Positions 24,501 through 36,400 of a DNA stretch of 64,000 bases are shown piece after piece. The notes under the pieces were generated by a model. The model was not told the origin of the DNA. It did not search any database and saw only the letters and a list, made by a program, of their open reading frames with translations. Origin of the DNA: Desmodesmus armatus (Eukaryota; Chlorophyta; Chlorophyceae; Sphaeropleales; Scenedesmaceae). The stretch spans positions 62,001 through 126,000 of the forward strand of contig VIIQ02000608.1 of the NCBI GenBank assembly GCA_007449985.2. Direction: 5' to 3'. Both the position numbers and the translations under genes were made by a program. Each line of letters opens with the position of its first letter. Position 1 is the first letter of the stretch.

Positions 24501-27500
24501 GCAAGGCTGTGTAATTCATCTTCAGACCACACCCACCTGGCTAGCTCAAAGCGAAGTAAAACCCACAGACACATCAATGCGGGCGTCGACTCCTACAGCC
24601 ACGTCACCCCATAGTGCCCGCAAGCTGTATGCACTCCGCAAGAAGTCATACGGCCAGCCAGCACTCATTGCACCCACCCCTTCATGCAAAATTCGCTGCG
24701 TCCGCCAAGCACAGTTTCCCCTTCTTGTCCCATCCCTGTCCCAAATACTCCGGAATCTCACCTGGCTGGCTGCTGTTGACCGGCTGCCCCACATCACCCG
24801 GCTCCTCATCTTCTGCCAGACCAGCCAGCCCTGCACTCGCATTGCTGCTGCGCCTGTGCATTGCCAACACCTGCTGCTGCTGCTGCTGGTGGTGGTGTTG
24901 GCCCATCATCCCTGAGCCCTGCTGCATCAACCCCCCACCCTGCTGCTGCACCCCGGCGCTGTCCGCACCCCCCTGCCGGCCCCACTGCTGCTCGCGAGCA
25001 GGGCTGGGGGGCGCCACTGTATTAGGCGGCAGCTTCGGAATGCCGCTGATGACAGTATCTGCTGCATCTGGGCCGTCATAGTCTCCCCCAATCCCGGGCT
25101 TCTTCCCGGTCCCCTTCCCAGCGGCATTCTTCCCCTTCTGCGCCGGCTGCTGATTATGTTGGTCAGTGTCAGCAGCTGCAGCTGCAGCTCCGGCTGCTGC
25201 CCCGTTTGCAGCAGCATCTGCATCCAGGGTGAGTTCCTCTGCTGCCTTGACTAATACCAGTATGACGCTGTCGTCCTGCTGGCGCTTGTAGTCACGGCCA
25301 CGCATGCGGGGCACTGGGAAGGGCCCTTGGCTTGACACCTTGTCAGGGTGCTGAGGGGCACAGGAGGAGGCAGGCAGTAGCCACAGGCAAGAGAAGGTGA
25401 AGCTTCGCCACAGGCTTATTGACAAGCTGTGCTGACAGCAAAAAGCAGTTTAACTGCACGACAGTTTGACCACAGGACATTAGGCAAAGCGGCATCAGGC
25501 ATAACCCAGGCCTCCCTGCCACCTTGATCACCATCCTCCTTATTTGCCTGAAAACACTGCATGCCACCACTCCTAACTCAACCCAGTCCAGGCGGCCGCC
25601 TTCACTCACCATGTTCCTGTACTGCCGCACTGCTGCCACCACCTCTGCAGGGAGGCCCATCAGCTGCTCCTCCCCTCCGTCAGCTCCCACCGTCACCTTG
25701 ATCTTGTTGCGCACATCATACGCGGCCCTGAAGCGAGCAACCTTGGCCTGAAACAAACACAAACACAGGCACAAGACGCACGCCAGTCAGTTGTGCACAC
25801 GCACCCCAAACGGCACACCTTGATGACTGCTTGCAAAACTCACACTGCCCTTGCAAGCTTCACACGAAAACCCCGCCTCCCTTCAGCAGCTGAGACTTAT
25901 AACCCAGCTGGGGCTTACAAGGAGAGATTTGCATGTGTTGGTGTCACCACCATCAGCACCCTGAACAACTCAGCAATCGACTGATTGAATCCAACCAAGG
26001 TTCCCGCCGAATTGCCTTGTGCTAACCTGGTACTGCCTCCAGGTCCTTTCAGTGAGGCCGTAGTTGAAGTAGTCACTGATGTCAGCACCAGCAGCACGCC
26101 AGGGGGCAGTCGTGACTCTGTGGTGGTCAAGCACAGCAACGGGCGATACGGCACAACATCATGAAGCAGTCAGCCCCCATTGCAAGCTTGGGTTGCACCT
26201 AGTGTTGCAGGCAAGCCCCGGACATGCATTGGCTGTATTCTGTCCCACCAGCTAACCCCCCACATACACGCATGCGCGCAAACACAAGCCTTATATGTTC
26301 AGGGTGCTTGCCGTGAAAGTCACTGTCTGTTGACCATCCTGTGCAGCTCCTGGCGCATGTATGCAGATGCATCCTGATGCAGCCTCAGTGACGATAACAC
26401 ACACCCCAATGCCCTTTACTGGTCCTGTTGACAACATACAGCTTCCACTTGTACATAACCCATGTTGCGGCAGTCTGGCGACATCTGAGCACCAGCTATT
26501 TCAGATTGGGTGGGCAAGGGCTTTCCAACGTGACTGATGCTCACCTGTCCAGGTCAAGGTTGAAGATTTCTCCATGCCCCAGGTTGAGGAACTCCCTGTA
26601 CTCATCCTTGTCCACATTGTGCTGACGTGGCAGCTTGATGGCCTGAGTGGGCTCAGCGACAGATGGGAATGCCGCATCCGCATTACGCAAGGCATCAGCG
26701 ACCTGGCGGGAAACAAGAACAGAAAGGCAAGCAGATAGGGGTGTGGGGGTGTCTCACTCGTGAGGCTTTGCCTCCGGCCCCCGCCAGTTGGGTTTGCCTG
26801 ACTGCGCTGTGTGTGGCCCGACAAGGGGAGTCTGGCCCCCAGGGTGACCCAAGAACGTGGCAGTGCAGGAGGAAAGCCAAGTTGGTTTAACACGGTACGC
26901 GCACAATGCACAGCGTGTTGGGTGGGACTGGCGCAATGCTGCACCAGCAATGCGGCACGGCAGGATGGAAAACAGAGTTGTCTTCCACTGCTGCTGACCA
27001 GTACTATTCCAGCTGTATGTCCAGCATGACTGTAGCACAGCCATAGGCACTGCAGCCGGACTTGTCTGGGATTGGATGCAAGCCCACACATTCTGTGAGC
27101 GGACACAGTGTGTAACATAGTCTGCCTCCGAAATTTTCTGGGAGGTTTTCCACCACCAAAAGGCCGCTCCCACATGCACAACACATCAAGAACTCAGCAC
27201 ACATGTGGACCCATGCACTCTCAGTGTCAACAACCCACAACGCACCTGGTACCCTGCTGTTCCCATGGGGATGAAGTTGAGCTGGTGAGGCTCAGGGGGT
27301 GGCCGTGGTGGTGGCACACCTGAACCCTGCTGACCTGGGTAGGGACCTGCAGGAACAACAAGCACCGATGTAAGCAAACCACTGAGTGCGGGATGCACGG
27401 CAGCATATGCGTGAGGAGGTTGGGGTTGGACCAGCCACGTGACACAACTGCCCCAGTCTCGTCTCAGGGGACAACAAGCACCGTGCAAGCAATGCCACTG

Positions 27501-30380
27501 AGTGCGGGCTGCGGGCTGCAAGTGGCTCAAACATGACGCGGACAGAGGCAGTGACATTAAACGTATGCACAAACTGGCGGCCTAGAGAATGCGCCACAGC
27601 CAACCAGCCCAGACCCCAAGTGCTGCAGTCACCACCGCAATGACACAAGCAAACAGCTTGATATCATGCACTGACAGGTTGTGCAGGTGTGCTCGTCACG
27701 TGCAGCACACGTAGTATCTTTTTGTTCTGCCAATATGTTTGTGCGCTGCCACCACTGCTGCTGTACAGGCATATCCCCTCACCTGCAGGTGGCCTAGGGC
27801 CCCCAGGGGGTGGCCGTGGCCCCGGCACCTGACCAGGTAGCCCCCCCATCTGCTGCTGCATCATGCCACCCCCAGCAACCGGCAGGCTGAAGTGCTGCTG
27901 CTGCGGATGCTGCCCACCCATCGGGCCGCTGCCATGTCCCATGAGACCCCAGAGGCTTGGTGCCCTATGCCCATGGGCATCTGACCAGGCTGCTGCGGTG
28001 GGCCTGGGAAGTGTGGCGGCTGCTGCTGCTGTTGGGGCTCCAGGCCGGGCCTCACGTACTGCATGTGTGTGGTGGGCACACCGGAGGCCCTTGGAGGTTG
28101 TGGGGCCATCTTGCTGGCAGAGCCGGGGCCGGCTGCTGCTGGGACTGCTGGTGCCCTGGGGGCTGGTGTGGGCCCTGTGTCATCGTCGAGATCGATTTCG
28201 AAGTCCTGCGCAGCACAGCATAGCACACAGGCAAGGCACCGCAGACACGATGCTCATGCATTGTACGCAGACAGCACACATGCCACCTGACATACACACA
28301 GCAGCACGGACAACCTCACCCCCACGGGAGAGGCAGCATGCCAGGCTTGTGCTGCCACATGTGTAGCAGCCCCTGCCTGTCAGCAGAGGCCCAGACATCC
28401 ACAGAATGTGTACAAGGCAATAGACTGCTAGGTCAGGCAGATGTCCAACGAGTTGCATTGCAGAGGATCTGGCAAGCGTGTCAGCAGTCAGGGCAATCGG
28501 AGCATCACATACACCTGGCATGTTGTGTGGGAGCAGGAACAGAATGCACGTGGGTGCTAGCAGGTAGCAGCGGGTGTGCATACTCTTTCGATTGCAGCAG
28601 GAGTCTGGCCATCAGTGCTCACAGCCTGATAACATGACCCTGGGAAGGCCGCATGTGAGGGCAACACCCCACCCTGTGTTGTTTCACACTTTGCCCCACT
28701 CCCCCCCCCTGGTAAATATCCAGCAGCGACCAATTGAGCAGTTATTGCATGGCAAGGACTGCTGTGTGTTGTCGCAAGGATTGACATGCTTCTGTGACCC
28801 AAACCCCACCTGGCTCGTGTGAACATTGCAGCTGACACACCCTGTTCACGTCAACACCCCCCCCCCCCACCTCCTGCTTGGTGGAGTCGTCTGCTGCTTC
28901 CTGCTCTCCTCACCCCCCAGCACCGTCCTGAATCAGTGCAGCTGGTGCACCCCATCTGATAACAAAGCTTGTTCCGCTTCCCGCCCCACCCACCTTCAGA
29001 CAAAGATCAGAGCAAAACACCCTTTGCAGTCCCCTGTGCAGTTGCTGACAGGCAGCTCTTGCCAACTGCATGTCATTCACCAGCTGCCATCATTGCAGTC
29101 CCTGCGCCTGGTGCAAACCTTGGTTACCTTGGTCCCTAAGCGAGGGCCTGGTTACACCTGCTCTGACACTTGCACACACGCTGCAAGCGTACTTGACCCT
29201 TCTGCACGATTGCGCTTCCACTTGACAACAACTTGTTCCACAGTACCTCCCAACAGCCACTTTACCACCACCTCTGCTGCACACCTCCTGACTTCTATGA
29301 GCTACTTTACTACTGCTCGTCACTAACAACCACGCTAACACCCCCGCCGCACTACACCTCAACTCCACAGCCGACCACATCTCCAGCAACTGCTGCTTGC
29401 ACAGCTGCTGCAGGCTGCTCACCTCCGAACCCTCATCCGCCCCAGCTGCTGCTGCTGCCACAGGCGCCTGCTGCACATGCTGCTGCTGCTGTCCAGGCTG
29501 CTGCATTGGCATCGCATGTCCGACAGCCACACCGGCAAAGGGTGTGCTGTGGGCTGTGGCACAGAGGCAGATGCACAGACACGACAGGACCTGAGCCTCA
29601 GGAGTTGTAGCTTGGTTTCCTGTGCGTTCTGTATGCATTGGCACGCTGCACACAAAAGGTGCTGCAGCCTGGGACACAAACACAACCCAATAAAGCCGCT
29701 GCAACATCTGTGTATGCTGTGCTTACATAGGGAAGGCAGTGATGCTGGGGCCAGCACATATGATCAAGTTAAACCTGCTGAAGAAAGCGTGCTGGGAGAT
29801 GGTAAGCATGTCCGCGTGCACATCCTGCAGCCCACTGTGCCTCACCTGCAGCTGATGGCTGTGTTGGTGCTTGCACTGCGCCGGAGCTGCTTCCATACAA
29901 CTGCAGCACAGGAGATGGCAGCATGATAATCACAGTGACGGTTCTGGTTACAGTACGGCAAGCTGAACTGATAAGGTATGTGCTGCAGTGCTTTGCTGAC
30001 TTCTTGCAAGCAGCGCTGCTGCTCAGAGCCCAGTCAAGGGAGAGCAAAGCCTCCTGCAAGAATGGCCATGCTGCTGAACATGCTGTAGGACGACGAAGGC
30101 TCATACACTGCACCTACCAGCTCAAAGTCTTTATCGTCGTCATCCTGCTGTGGTGCAGCCATGTAGGCTTGTCCATATGCTCCTGCACAGCAAAGGCATG
30201 GGTGAGCATGTGCCTGGTGAGACCAACCCCCACAAACAGCAGCAGCAGATGTTCTGACGGCACCAGGGCAGCAGCAGCGGTGGTGGGTAGCTCACCATTT
30301 GCTGCATGAGTGGGCTTTACTGTTGAAGTTGGTTCATCCACAGCCGAGCCATACAGCTCTGCGAAGTCATCATCGTCCAT
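21574..30380 (-). CDS. Fip1 polyadenylation factor with six CCHC zinc knuckles and RS tail
   Basis: Thirteen exons: 30296-30380, 30118-30182, 29846-29900, 29423-29553, 27783-28205, 27246-27346, 26545-26702, 26027-26117, 25610-25747, 24762-25350, 24277-24394, 23145-23953 and 21574-22562, about 1250 residues. Fip1 is the subunit of the cleavage/polyadenylation complex that links poly(A) polymerase to CPSF30. The start [11 protein letters not shown] and the acidic DFEIDLDDD are typical. Exon 8 holds the Fip1 motif [18 protein letters not shown] then TERTWRQYQ. The middle is rich in Pro, Gly, Gln and Met. Six zinc knuckles (C-x2-C-x4-H-x4-C) follow, two at the end of exon 12 (for example [14 protein letters not shown]) and four in exon 13 (for example [15 protein letters not shown]). 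The last 130 residues are Arg/Ser/Asp/Glu-rich. All intron phases match, which ties the knuckle exons to the Fip1 exons, but a second start near 24012 cannot be excluded. Exon 5 changes frame near 27943-27990. Confidence 0.82.
22723..22823. ncRNA. microRNA-like hairpin in a Fip1 intron
   Basis: In the last Fip1 intron, CTCTCTTGACAGCAGACATG (22745-22764) is followed by a 5-nt loop and its perfect reverse complement (22770-22789). After an asymmetric internal loop the stem resumes for 17 bp with one mismatch: ACAGGGTCTGCAGCCCA at 22723-22739 against 22807-22823. Size and shape fit a microRNA precursor, but a small foldback element would look alike. Nothing shows which strand is expressed. Confidence 0.4.
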
Positions 30381-30769
30381 GGGTGCTGCTGCTGCTGTAA
30401 TGCTGCAGCCCCAGCGGGTGGCGCAAGTAGAGGACTGGTATGTGAAAAACTCCACGTGTCCCTTTGAAGGCTAGCAGAGGGCCTGAACACAGTCGATCAT
30501 GGTCATGAATCCTGCTGGACAGTGTTTAGCTTCTGACGTGCCTGCACGTTTTTTGTAACGTTGAACAGCTAACAGGCAAGATCCAGCAACGCGGCACCTA
30601 GTATCCGACGCTGCCCACACAGAGTTACCAGAGTGATCTGGCAGAACCGCGCTGCCGACCCGTTCATTGGACAGCTTTGTTCTGGCCCTGCAATTATGTT
30701 CTAGCAGTTTGAATACTTTTCCTCAGAGTACAGTTGTGTTGCACAGCGCGCCTGGTTGCTTTCAAAGCA
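30381..30769. promoter_or_regulatory. Divergent promoter region, Fip1 / CPI1
   Basis: These 389 bp separate the start codons of the minus-strand Fip1 gene and the plus-strand CPI1 gene, so they hold both promoters and 5' UTRs. No named motif is convincing. Confidence 0.4.
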
Positions 30770-33275
30770 ATGGGTGAGGACAGCAAGCACACCAAGTGTC
30801 TGTCAGCCACTTTGTACCAGTCTCAACAGTACTACCGCAAACACCCCGTGTTGACATGTGCTTGCAGCTGTGCAAAAGGGAAGCAGCAGCCTATGGCTGG
30901 CCTCCAACCCATCCAAGCGGTGGGCAGAGGTGTTCTTCCTGGCGTACAGCCCGTTCTGGATCCTGTGGGCATTGTGTATTCTGGTGCCCTTCCAGCTGTA
31001 TGAGGTGGGCTGTCAGCGCAGCAGCTGCCATATCTGTCACTGTATTGTCAGCAGGGTTCAGCCAGGGATCAGGTGTTCACAGCAGAGCTGATCCAACAAG
31101 TGCATGCATGCGCCATGCCGGCAGTTTCCATGGGCTGCAGCAGCACATCCGGCGAGGTTGGTAGATAACGCAAGCAGTGTATCATGGACATTCTTTGTGT
31201 GTATGCTGCTGCAGTACTGTGATGAGTGGGGCTATCTGATGATTGGGCTGGCAGCGTGTGTGCCGTGCTGGGTGCTGCCCCTTATACTGCCAAACAAGGT
31301 GTGCTGGCTGCAAGGCAGCTGCTCTGGGGCTACCGTAGCCCGTAGCCATCAACGGCCAGTGACTGGCCGTCGATGAAGTTCAGGGCTGTGCAGCAGGTGC
31401 AGGGTATACTGGCACGCCAACGGATGCATGCTACCGCACAGGATGAACCTCACAGGCAGCTGGCATGTTTGCCGCACAGATAACCAATTAGGGCTGGCAG
31501 CCACATTTACCAGGTCGACTGGCAGTTGATGGTGCTGTTATCAAACCTCCTGTGCTCTTATTGATCTGTCTCACAGGCTGATGCTGGGAAGCCATGGTAC
31601 ACCTGGTTTTGGGTCAAGGTAGGCAGAGGGGCTGACGGAGACTAGCAGGCATTGCTGATGCCGTGACAGGCGGCACCCCAGCAACTGTACATATGTTGCC
31701 CTTACATGCCGGCCTTCCTAGGTGCATTTGTCATGTGAAGGAATTGGGTTATGGTTGCTGAATGTTGTGTGATGCTGCTGCCCACACCTACAATGCATGT
31801 TATGTCTGCACTGTCTTTTTTGTGTCACCGCAGATGAATGTGTGGCAGGCTATCTTTGGCTTCATTGGCAACTACTTCTGGACGCATTACTTCTTCAACC
31901 TGCTGGGAGCAGCGTACACACTGCCATCACACAAACTCAATGGGGTAGGCACCATTTATGCTGGCTACTCCTGACAGTTGCTACAGCCCTCTTGGTCTTT
32001 GGGGCAACCTCTCCAGGATGTTGTTTTGTAATGTACTGCTACATGTGTTAGAACAATATTCACCCTCAGCACAAGCACAAAATCCAGGCGCTCTTCAAGA
32101 CTTATCACTTGTGTACCTCAGTTCCTCACTGCACTGATCGTCGGCACTTTGGCTGGCTGGCATCAGCGCTGATTCAGTTGCGTGTGGGTGGTGTGCGCTG
32201 CAGGTCCCGTTGGTAATGTACCTGATGACACATGCGTACTTCTGCTTCTACCACGCACTGTCAAACCTGGTCTTGCGCAGGGTGAGGGCACATTTCAGCA
32301 ACCCCTGCAGCAACCTCTCAAGCTGCAGGCATCAGCAGCACCGCAGAATGCCCACGCAGTGCCTCATAGTGTTCATGCCAATGTGCTAGTGTGGTTGCTC
32401 CTGTGCCGATTGCTGTCGGCAATGCACCCAACCGTTGTGGTGATGCCATGGCTGTGGCTGTGCCAGGCTGTTGACACAGAATGTGCTGTGTGTGGAACTC
32501 TGTGCGGAACAACACTATGCTCACACGTGCGGCTCACCTGCTGCTGCTTACAGGTGGAGTCCCACTTGTCACATGCACCTCTGGGCGTGCGCAAGGTCGC
32601 GAGGGGCTTGGCTGTGTTCTTGCTGGCTTACAGCACTGCCTTCATGGAGACACTTACGATAGCTCACGTAAGGAGCTGTTACATTCCTGCATGACCCTGC
32701 GCAACCACTGTTTGTGTGATACTCTGTTGTTGTACTGCAGCTGATTGTAAACAACTTCGTCCCTTCAGTATGCCCAGCAAGCAGGTGGACATGTGTACAC
32801 ACTCTTGCCCTGGCAGCCTAACCTTCGCTTGTGCTGTTGCTGCCTCTCTGCTGTACATGCAGTTTCCCTACTACACCTTTGTAGACCGCTCCAAGATGTA
32901 CAGTGTAGGCAGTCTCTTCTACGCCATTTACTTCTTTGTGAGCTTCCCAATGTTCATGCGCATAGAGGAGGACCCCAAGGGCCCCAAGTGGAGCTTAGGA
33001 CAGGTAAGGCTGACCCAAGTCTGCAGGGAGCTGGCACCTCCAGCCCTGATAACGTATCATGCTTGAGCCATACGAGACAGCAGCACCTGCTGTACAAGCA
33101 AACACCCATGTGCTGACCGGCTATCCCATGTATGCTGTCGTTGCAGGTGGCCCTGGATGCGTTGGCAGCAGGCATGCTGGTCACGCTGTTGCTAGACGCC
33201 TGGCGACTCGTCGTGGGTGGCATCGTGCAGTCTCCAGCGGCGTCAGCAGGCTTACAATGGGCTGTAGAGCAATGA
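30770..33275 (+). CDS. CPI1: Cycloeucalenol cycloisomerase
   Basis: This enzyme opens the cyclopropane ring of cycloeucalenol to give obtusifoliol in plant and algal sterol synthesis, in the endoplasmic reticulum membrane. Nine exons: 30770-30773, 30868-31004, 31215-31298, 31577-31618, 31834-31944, 32204-32281, 32554-32667, 32863-33003 and 33147-33275, giving 279 residues, the family's usual length. Conserved blocks include LWLASNPSKRWAEVFFLAYS, NVWQAIFGFIGNYFWTHYFF, MYLMTHAYFCFYHALSN, FPYYTFVDRSKMYSVGSLFY and ALDALAAGMLVTLLLDAWRL. There are several hydrophobic membrane segments. The first exon carries only ATGG; the reading MAVQKGSSSLWLASNPSKRW needs that 4-nt exon, since reading on from the ATG gives an unrelated sequence. 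All later introns are phase 0. TGTAA at 33432-33436 probably ends the transcript, only 26 bp before the next gene's ATG. Confidence 0.93.
31347..31375. other. Short hairpin in CPI1 intron 3
   Basis: CATCAACGGCCAGT pairs with ACTGGCCGTCGATG across a single-base loop, 13 of 14 pairs. It may be a small inverted-repeat scar. No function is evident. Confidence 0.45.
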
Positions 33276-33289
33276 AATTATGGAATCTA

Positions 33290-33427
33290 CTGCTCGCCCC
33301 GTGAAGACTGACGCTCAGCGGCACCTGCTCGCCGGGTGAAGACCGGCGCTCACTGGCCCTTGCCTCGGGGGAATCGAACTTCGCGCGCTGAAAACAATCC
33401 GCACCTTGCTTGCAACACACTCAGCTA
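33290..33427 (-). repeat. tRNA-like (SINE-like) sequence after CPI1
   Basis: On the minus strand TAGCTGAGTGTG (33416-33427) resembles the tRNA A box, and AGTTCGATTCC (33370-33380) fits the B box. The spacing of about 47 nt is tRNA-like. The T stem does not pair well, so it is not a working tRNA. Next to it on the plus strand are two 35-bp tandem units starting CTGCTCGCC at 33290 and 33325. Together this suggests a degenerate tRNA-derived SINE in the 3' UTR of CPI1. Confidence 0.35.
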
Positions 33428-33431
33428 TGCT

Positions 33432-33436
33432 TGTAA
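33432..33436 (+). terminator. TGTAA poly(A) signal of CPI1
   Basis: TGTAA, the usual chlorophyte poly(A) signal, occurs 157 nt after the CPI1 stop codon. The next gene's ATG is at 33462, so cleavage would fall almost at its 5' end. Confidence 0.5.
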
Positions 33437-33461
33437 CCAACGACATTTAAGTAATCAAAAG

Positions 33462-36400
33462 ATGTCGCAGAACAGGGGACGAGGCAGGGTCGTACCTCGC
33501 AGCTCGCAGCAGCAGCAACAACAGTTAGCCTTTGACAAGCAGCAGCTGAGTCTTCCATCTAGTCTTCACGGCAATTCAAAAACATTTCGCACCTCTGCTC
33601 AATCACTGGTGCCAGCAGCTGCAAGCAGTGACAGTAATGCCCAGTGGTGCGTTGCAGACTGTGTGCTTGCCAACAGTAGGCCAGTGCAGCAGCTGGCTCC
33701 CTGCAAGCTGTCTACAGGTCATGGCAGACAGCTTTTGAACAGTGGGCAGCCTCTGCTGCTGAAGCAGCTGCAGCTGCCCCGCTGCAGCATCAAGCAGCAG
33801 CAAGCTCAGGACAGTCCTCCTAATGCCGCGCCAGTTACACAGCCTGCTGACCCGGCACCCATGCAGCTTTCAGTGCTGTGCAGCCCTGCAAGCTCCAACA
33901 GGTTCATCACAGCAGATGCCAGCAAGAATATGCCAGGCAGCTACTACCATGTCAGGAAGCCTGAGACCAACACACTGCAGATGACATTCAGGGCCTGGCT
34001 AGCCTGCTGGCAAAGCTGGACTCAGACACACAACAGGCTGCTGCTGCAGGTGGGCTGGGGGTGGCAACTCCTGCATGCTTGGCTGGCAGCATACACGCTA
34101 CAGACAGTAACGGTCAAAAACGCATGATGACTCATGCTCAAATGTATAATTTGGGCAGCCCCTGTATCATTGCCTCGAGGAGCTGTGGCTATTGGCCAAG
34201 TGGCTCCCTGGGCTGCTGCACTGTAGCTGTAGTAATCACACTGTAGTAATCACACACATATAGCAGAGACTGCAGTATGTCTCATATGGGGAAGAAAATG
34301 TTACACGCAGACACATTCGCCACACATCAATGGCATTGCCTGCCAGGGTTGAACCGGTTGAAACACTAAGGTGGGGAAAAACCCCGATCCCCGTCAGTGG
34401 TTTGCACCACCTACACCAGATAGTAGCCTGATTCAAAGCAAGACAGCAAAGGAGACTTCATTGACATCCTGAGGCAACACGACAACCTTGTACAGAAGTG
34501 GGAAGCAAACAGCTAGGATCCAGCAGGCAGCAGCACCAAGAAATACCCCTTGTCAGGTCAGATACCCAAAGTCAGCCCAAGAAGGCGCGCCCGGCGCACT
34601 TTCATCTTGTACAGAGTGTATGCCAACGCAGACTGCTCTCCATGTTGAAACACTGATCGCACACAATCAGGGTCGTCCAGTACCACAGCATCAGACAGGG
34701 GGAAGGCCGGGCAAGCGGCGCGCAAATCATCGTAAACAGGGCACTCCAACAGGAAGTGCTTCAAGTCTTCCACATTACGACTAGTTCCTGTCCTTGCCAG
34801 TACAGCTTGGCGGTGGGCCAGGTTAGCATCCTCTCCACAACACAATCGACACAGGCGGTCAGCACGGGGCACAGAGACCCTTCGCGTACGGCCCTATTCT
34901 ATTTCAAGGTGGGCTAAATCATATGCATCGCAAATGTCCCAATGTGTTTGTTCTTACTGCAGGCGCACGTGTGCAACTGGGAACTGCACGGCAGCCCTGC
35001 CATGCTTCGGCTGTGGCCCAACAAGGCCGTCTACCCACACCTCACCCAGCTCTTGGAGGTCCCACAGCACCCTGCAAGTAACACAGCTGCGCAGCCAGCG
35101 CAGCAGGAATCAACCAGCAGCAACAGCAGCAGCAGCGGCGGCGGCACCAGCAGCACGCAGCATGCCCAGGGCCTGCCAGCTGCAACAGAGCACTTGCTGG
35201 ACTGGGCGCTACTGCAGCAGCTGCTGCAGTCAGGCCAGTGGGCCAGCACAGGCAGCCTGCAGCTGCTAGCAGGAGGGAGTGATGCATTGCTGCCGGCCCG
35301 CTATGAAACACATGACCGGCTGCTGAACCAAGTGTCGGGCCGCATGCAGGTAAGGGCGCTGCAGCACTCAAGGGTTGTTAGACATCTCTTGCTGTGAGGC
35401 TTTGCCTCTTGCTCCCCGGGAGTGCGGTTCACCTGGTTGCTGTATGTGCGACCAGCAAATGCGAGTCTGCCTGCCCTTGGGAAACTTTCCCTTGGCAAGT
35501 AATCTGTACCACTAGTGCCGTCACAGGCTGCAGTATGGGTGACGGCATACACATGCATGGATGTCTCCCAGTTACTCCACATGTGCAACACACATACCAT
35601 CTAGTAGGATCAATACTCTATTTTGGGTTATTTACCTCGGTGCTTGTGCACAGGTTGTACTGCATCCCTAACCCTAAACCGTAAACCCTAACTCTCGGTG
35701 CTTCTGTACAGGTTGTACTGCTGCCGCCTGAGTCAGCCTTCAAGGGTCTGTACCCTCACCCTGTGCACCACCCCTATGACCGCTACAGTGCGGTGGACTG
35801 GGAGGACCCTGAGCTGGAGCATTGGCCAGCAGCAGGACAGGTGAGCCTCACAGCCTGCCGCTTTCTTCCGCTTTCTTCCGCTTGCTGATTTTGATGGGTG
35901 GGTGGCGTTTTGTACAGGAGCTGCTCCTGTGGTACATTCAACAGCTAGCACAACTAGCACTGTGCCTCTGCCAGGGGTGTGCCAGGAATGCAGCCTCTGT
36001 AGACGGGGCCGCTGGAATCTCGAATTGTAGAGTGCACAAGCCACAATGCGCTGGACCAAGCAAGCGGTAAATTCACTAACGACAACTTACCCTGTGTATA
36101 CGAACGGCTCAGTGAGAGGATGGGCAGTCTGCGCAGCTGCTTGGGTCTGTGTCTGGTGGTCCTCGGTGCTCCTCCAGCAGCACACCAGCAGCCCTGCAGC
36201 TGACTGATTCAACATGCCATCCACCTTACCACACCTGCAGCTGGTGACCCCACTCCGTACCCCCCTGTGCCCTCAATTACTCATCTGCTGCAGGTCCATG
36301 GGCTCGTCTGTGAGCTCGCCCCAGGTGACTGCCTGTTGGTCCCTGCCTACTGGTTCCTGCACAGCCAGCTGCTGCAGCCGGCCTGTGTGAGCTTGGAGGT

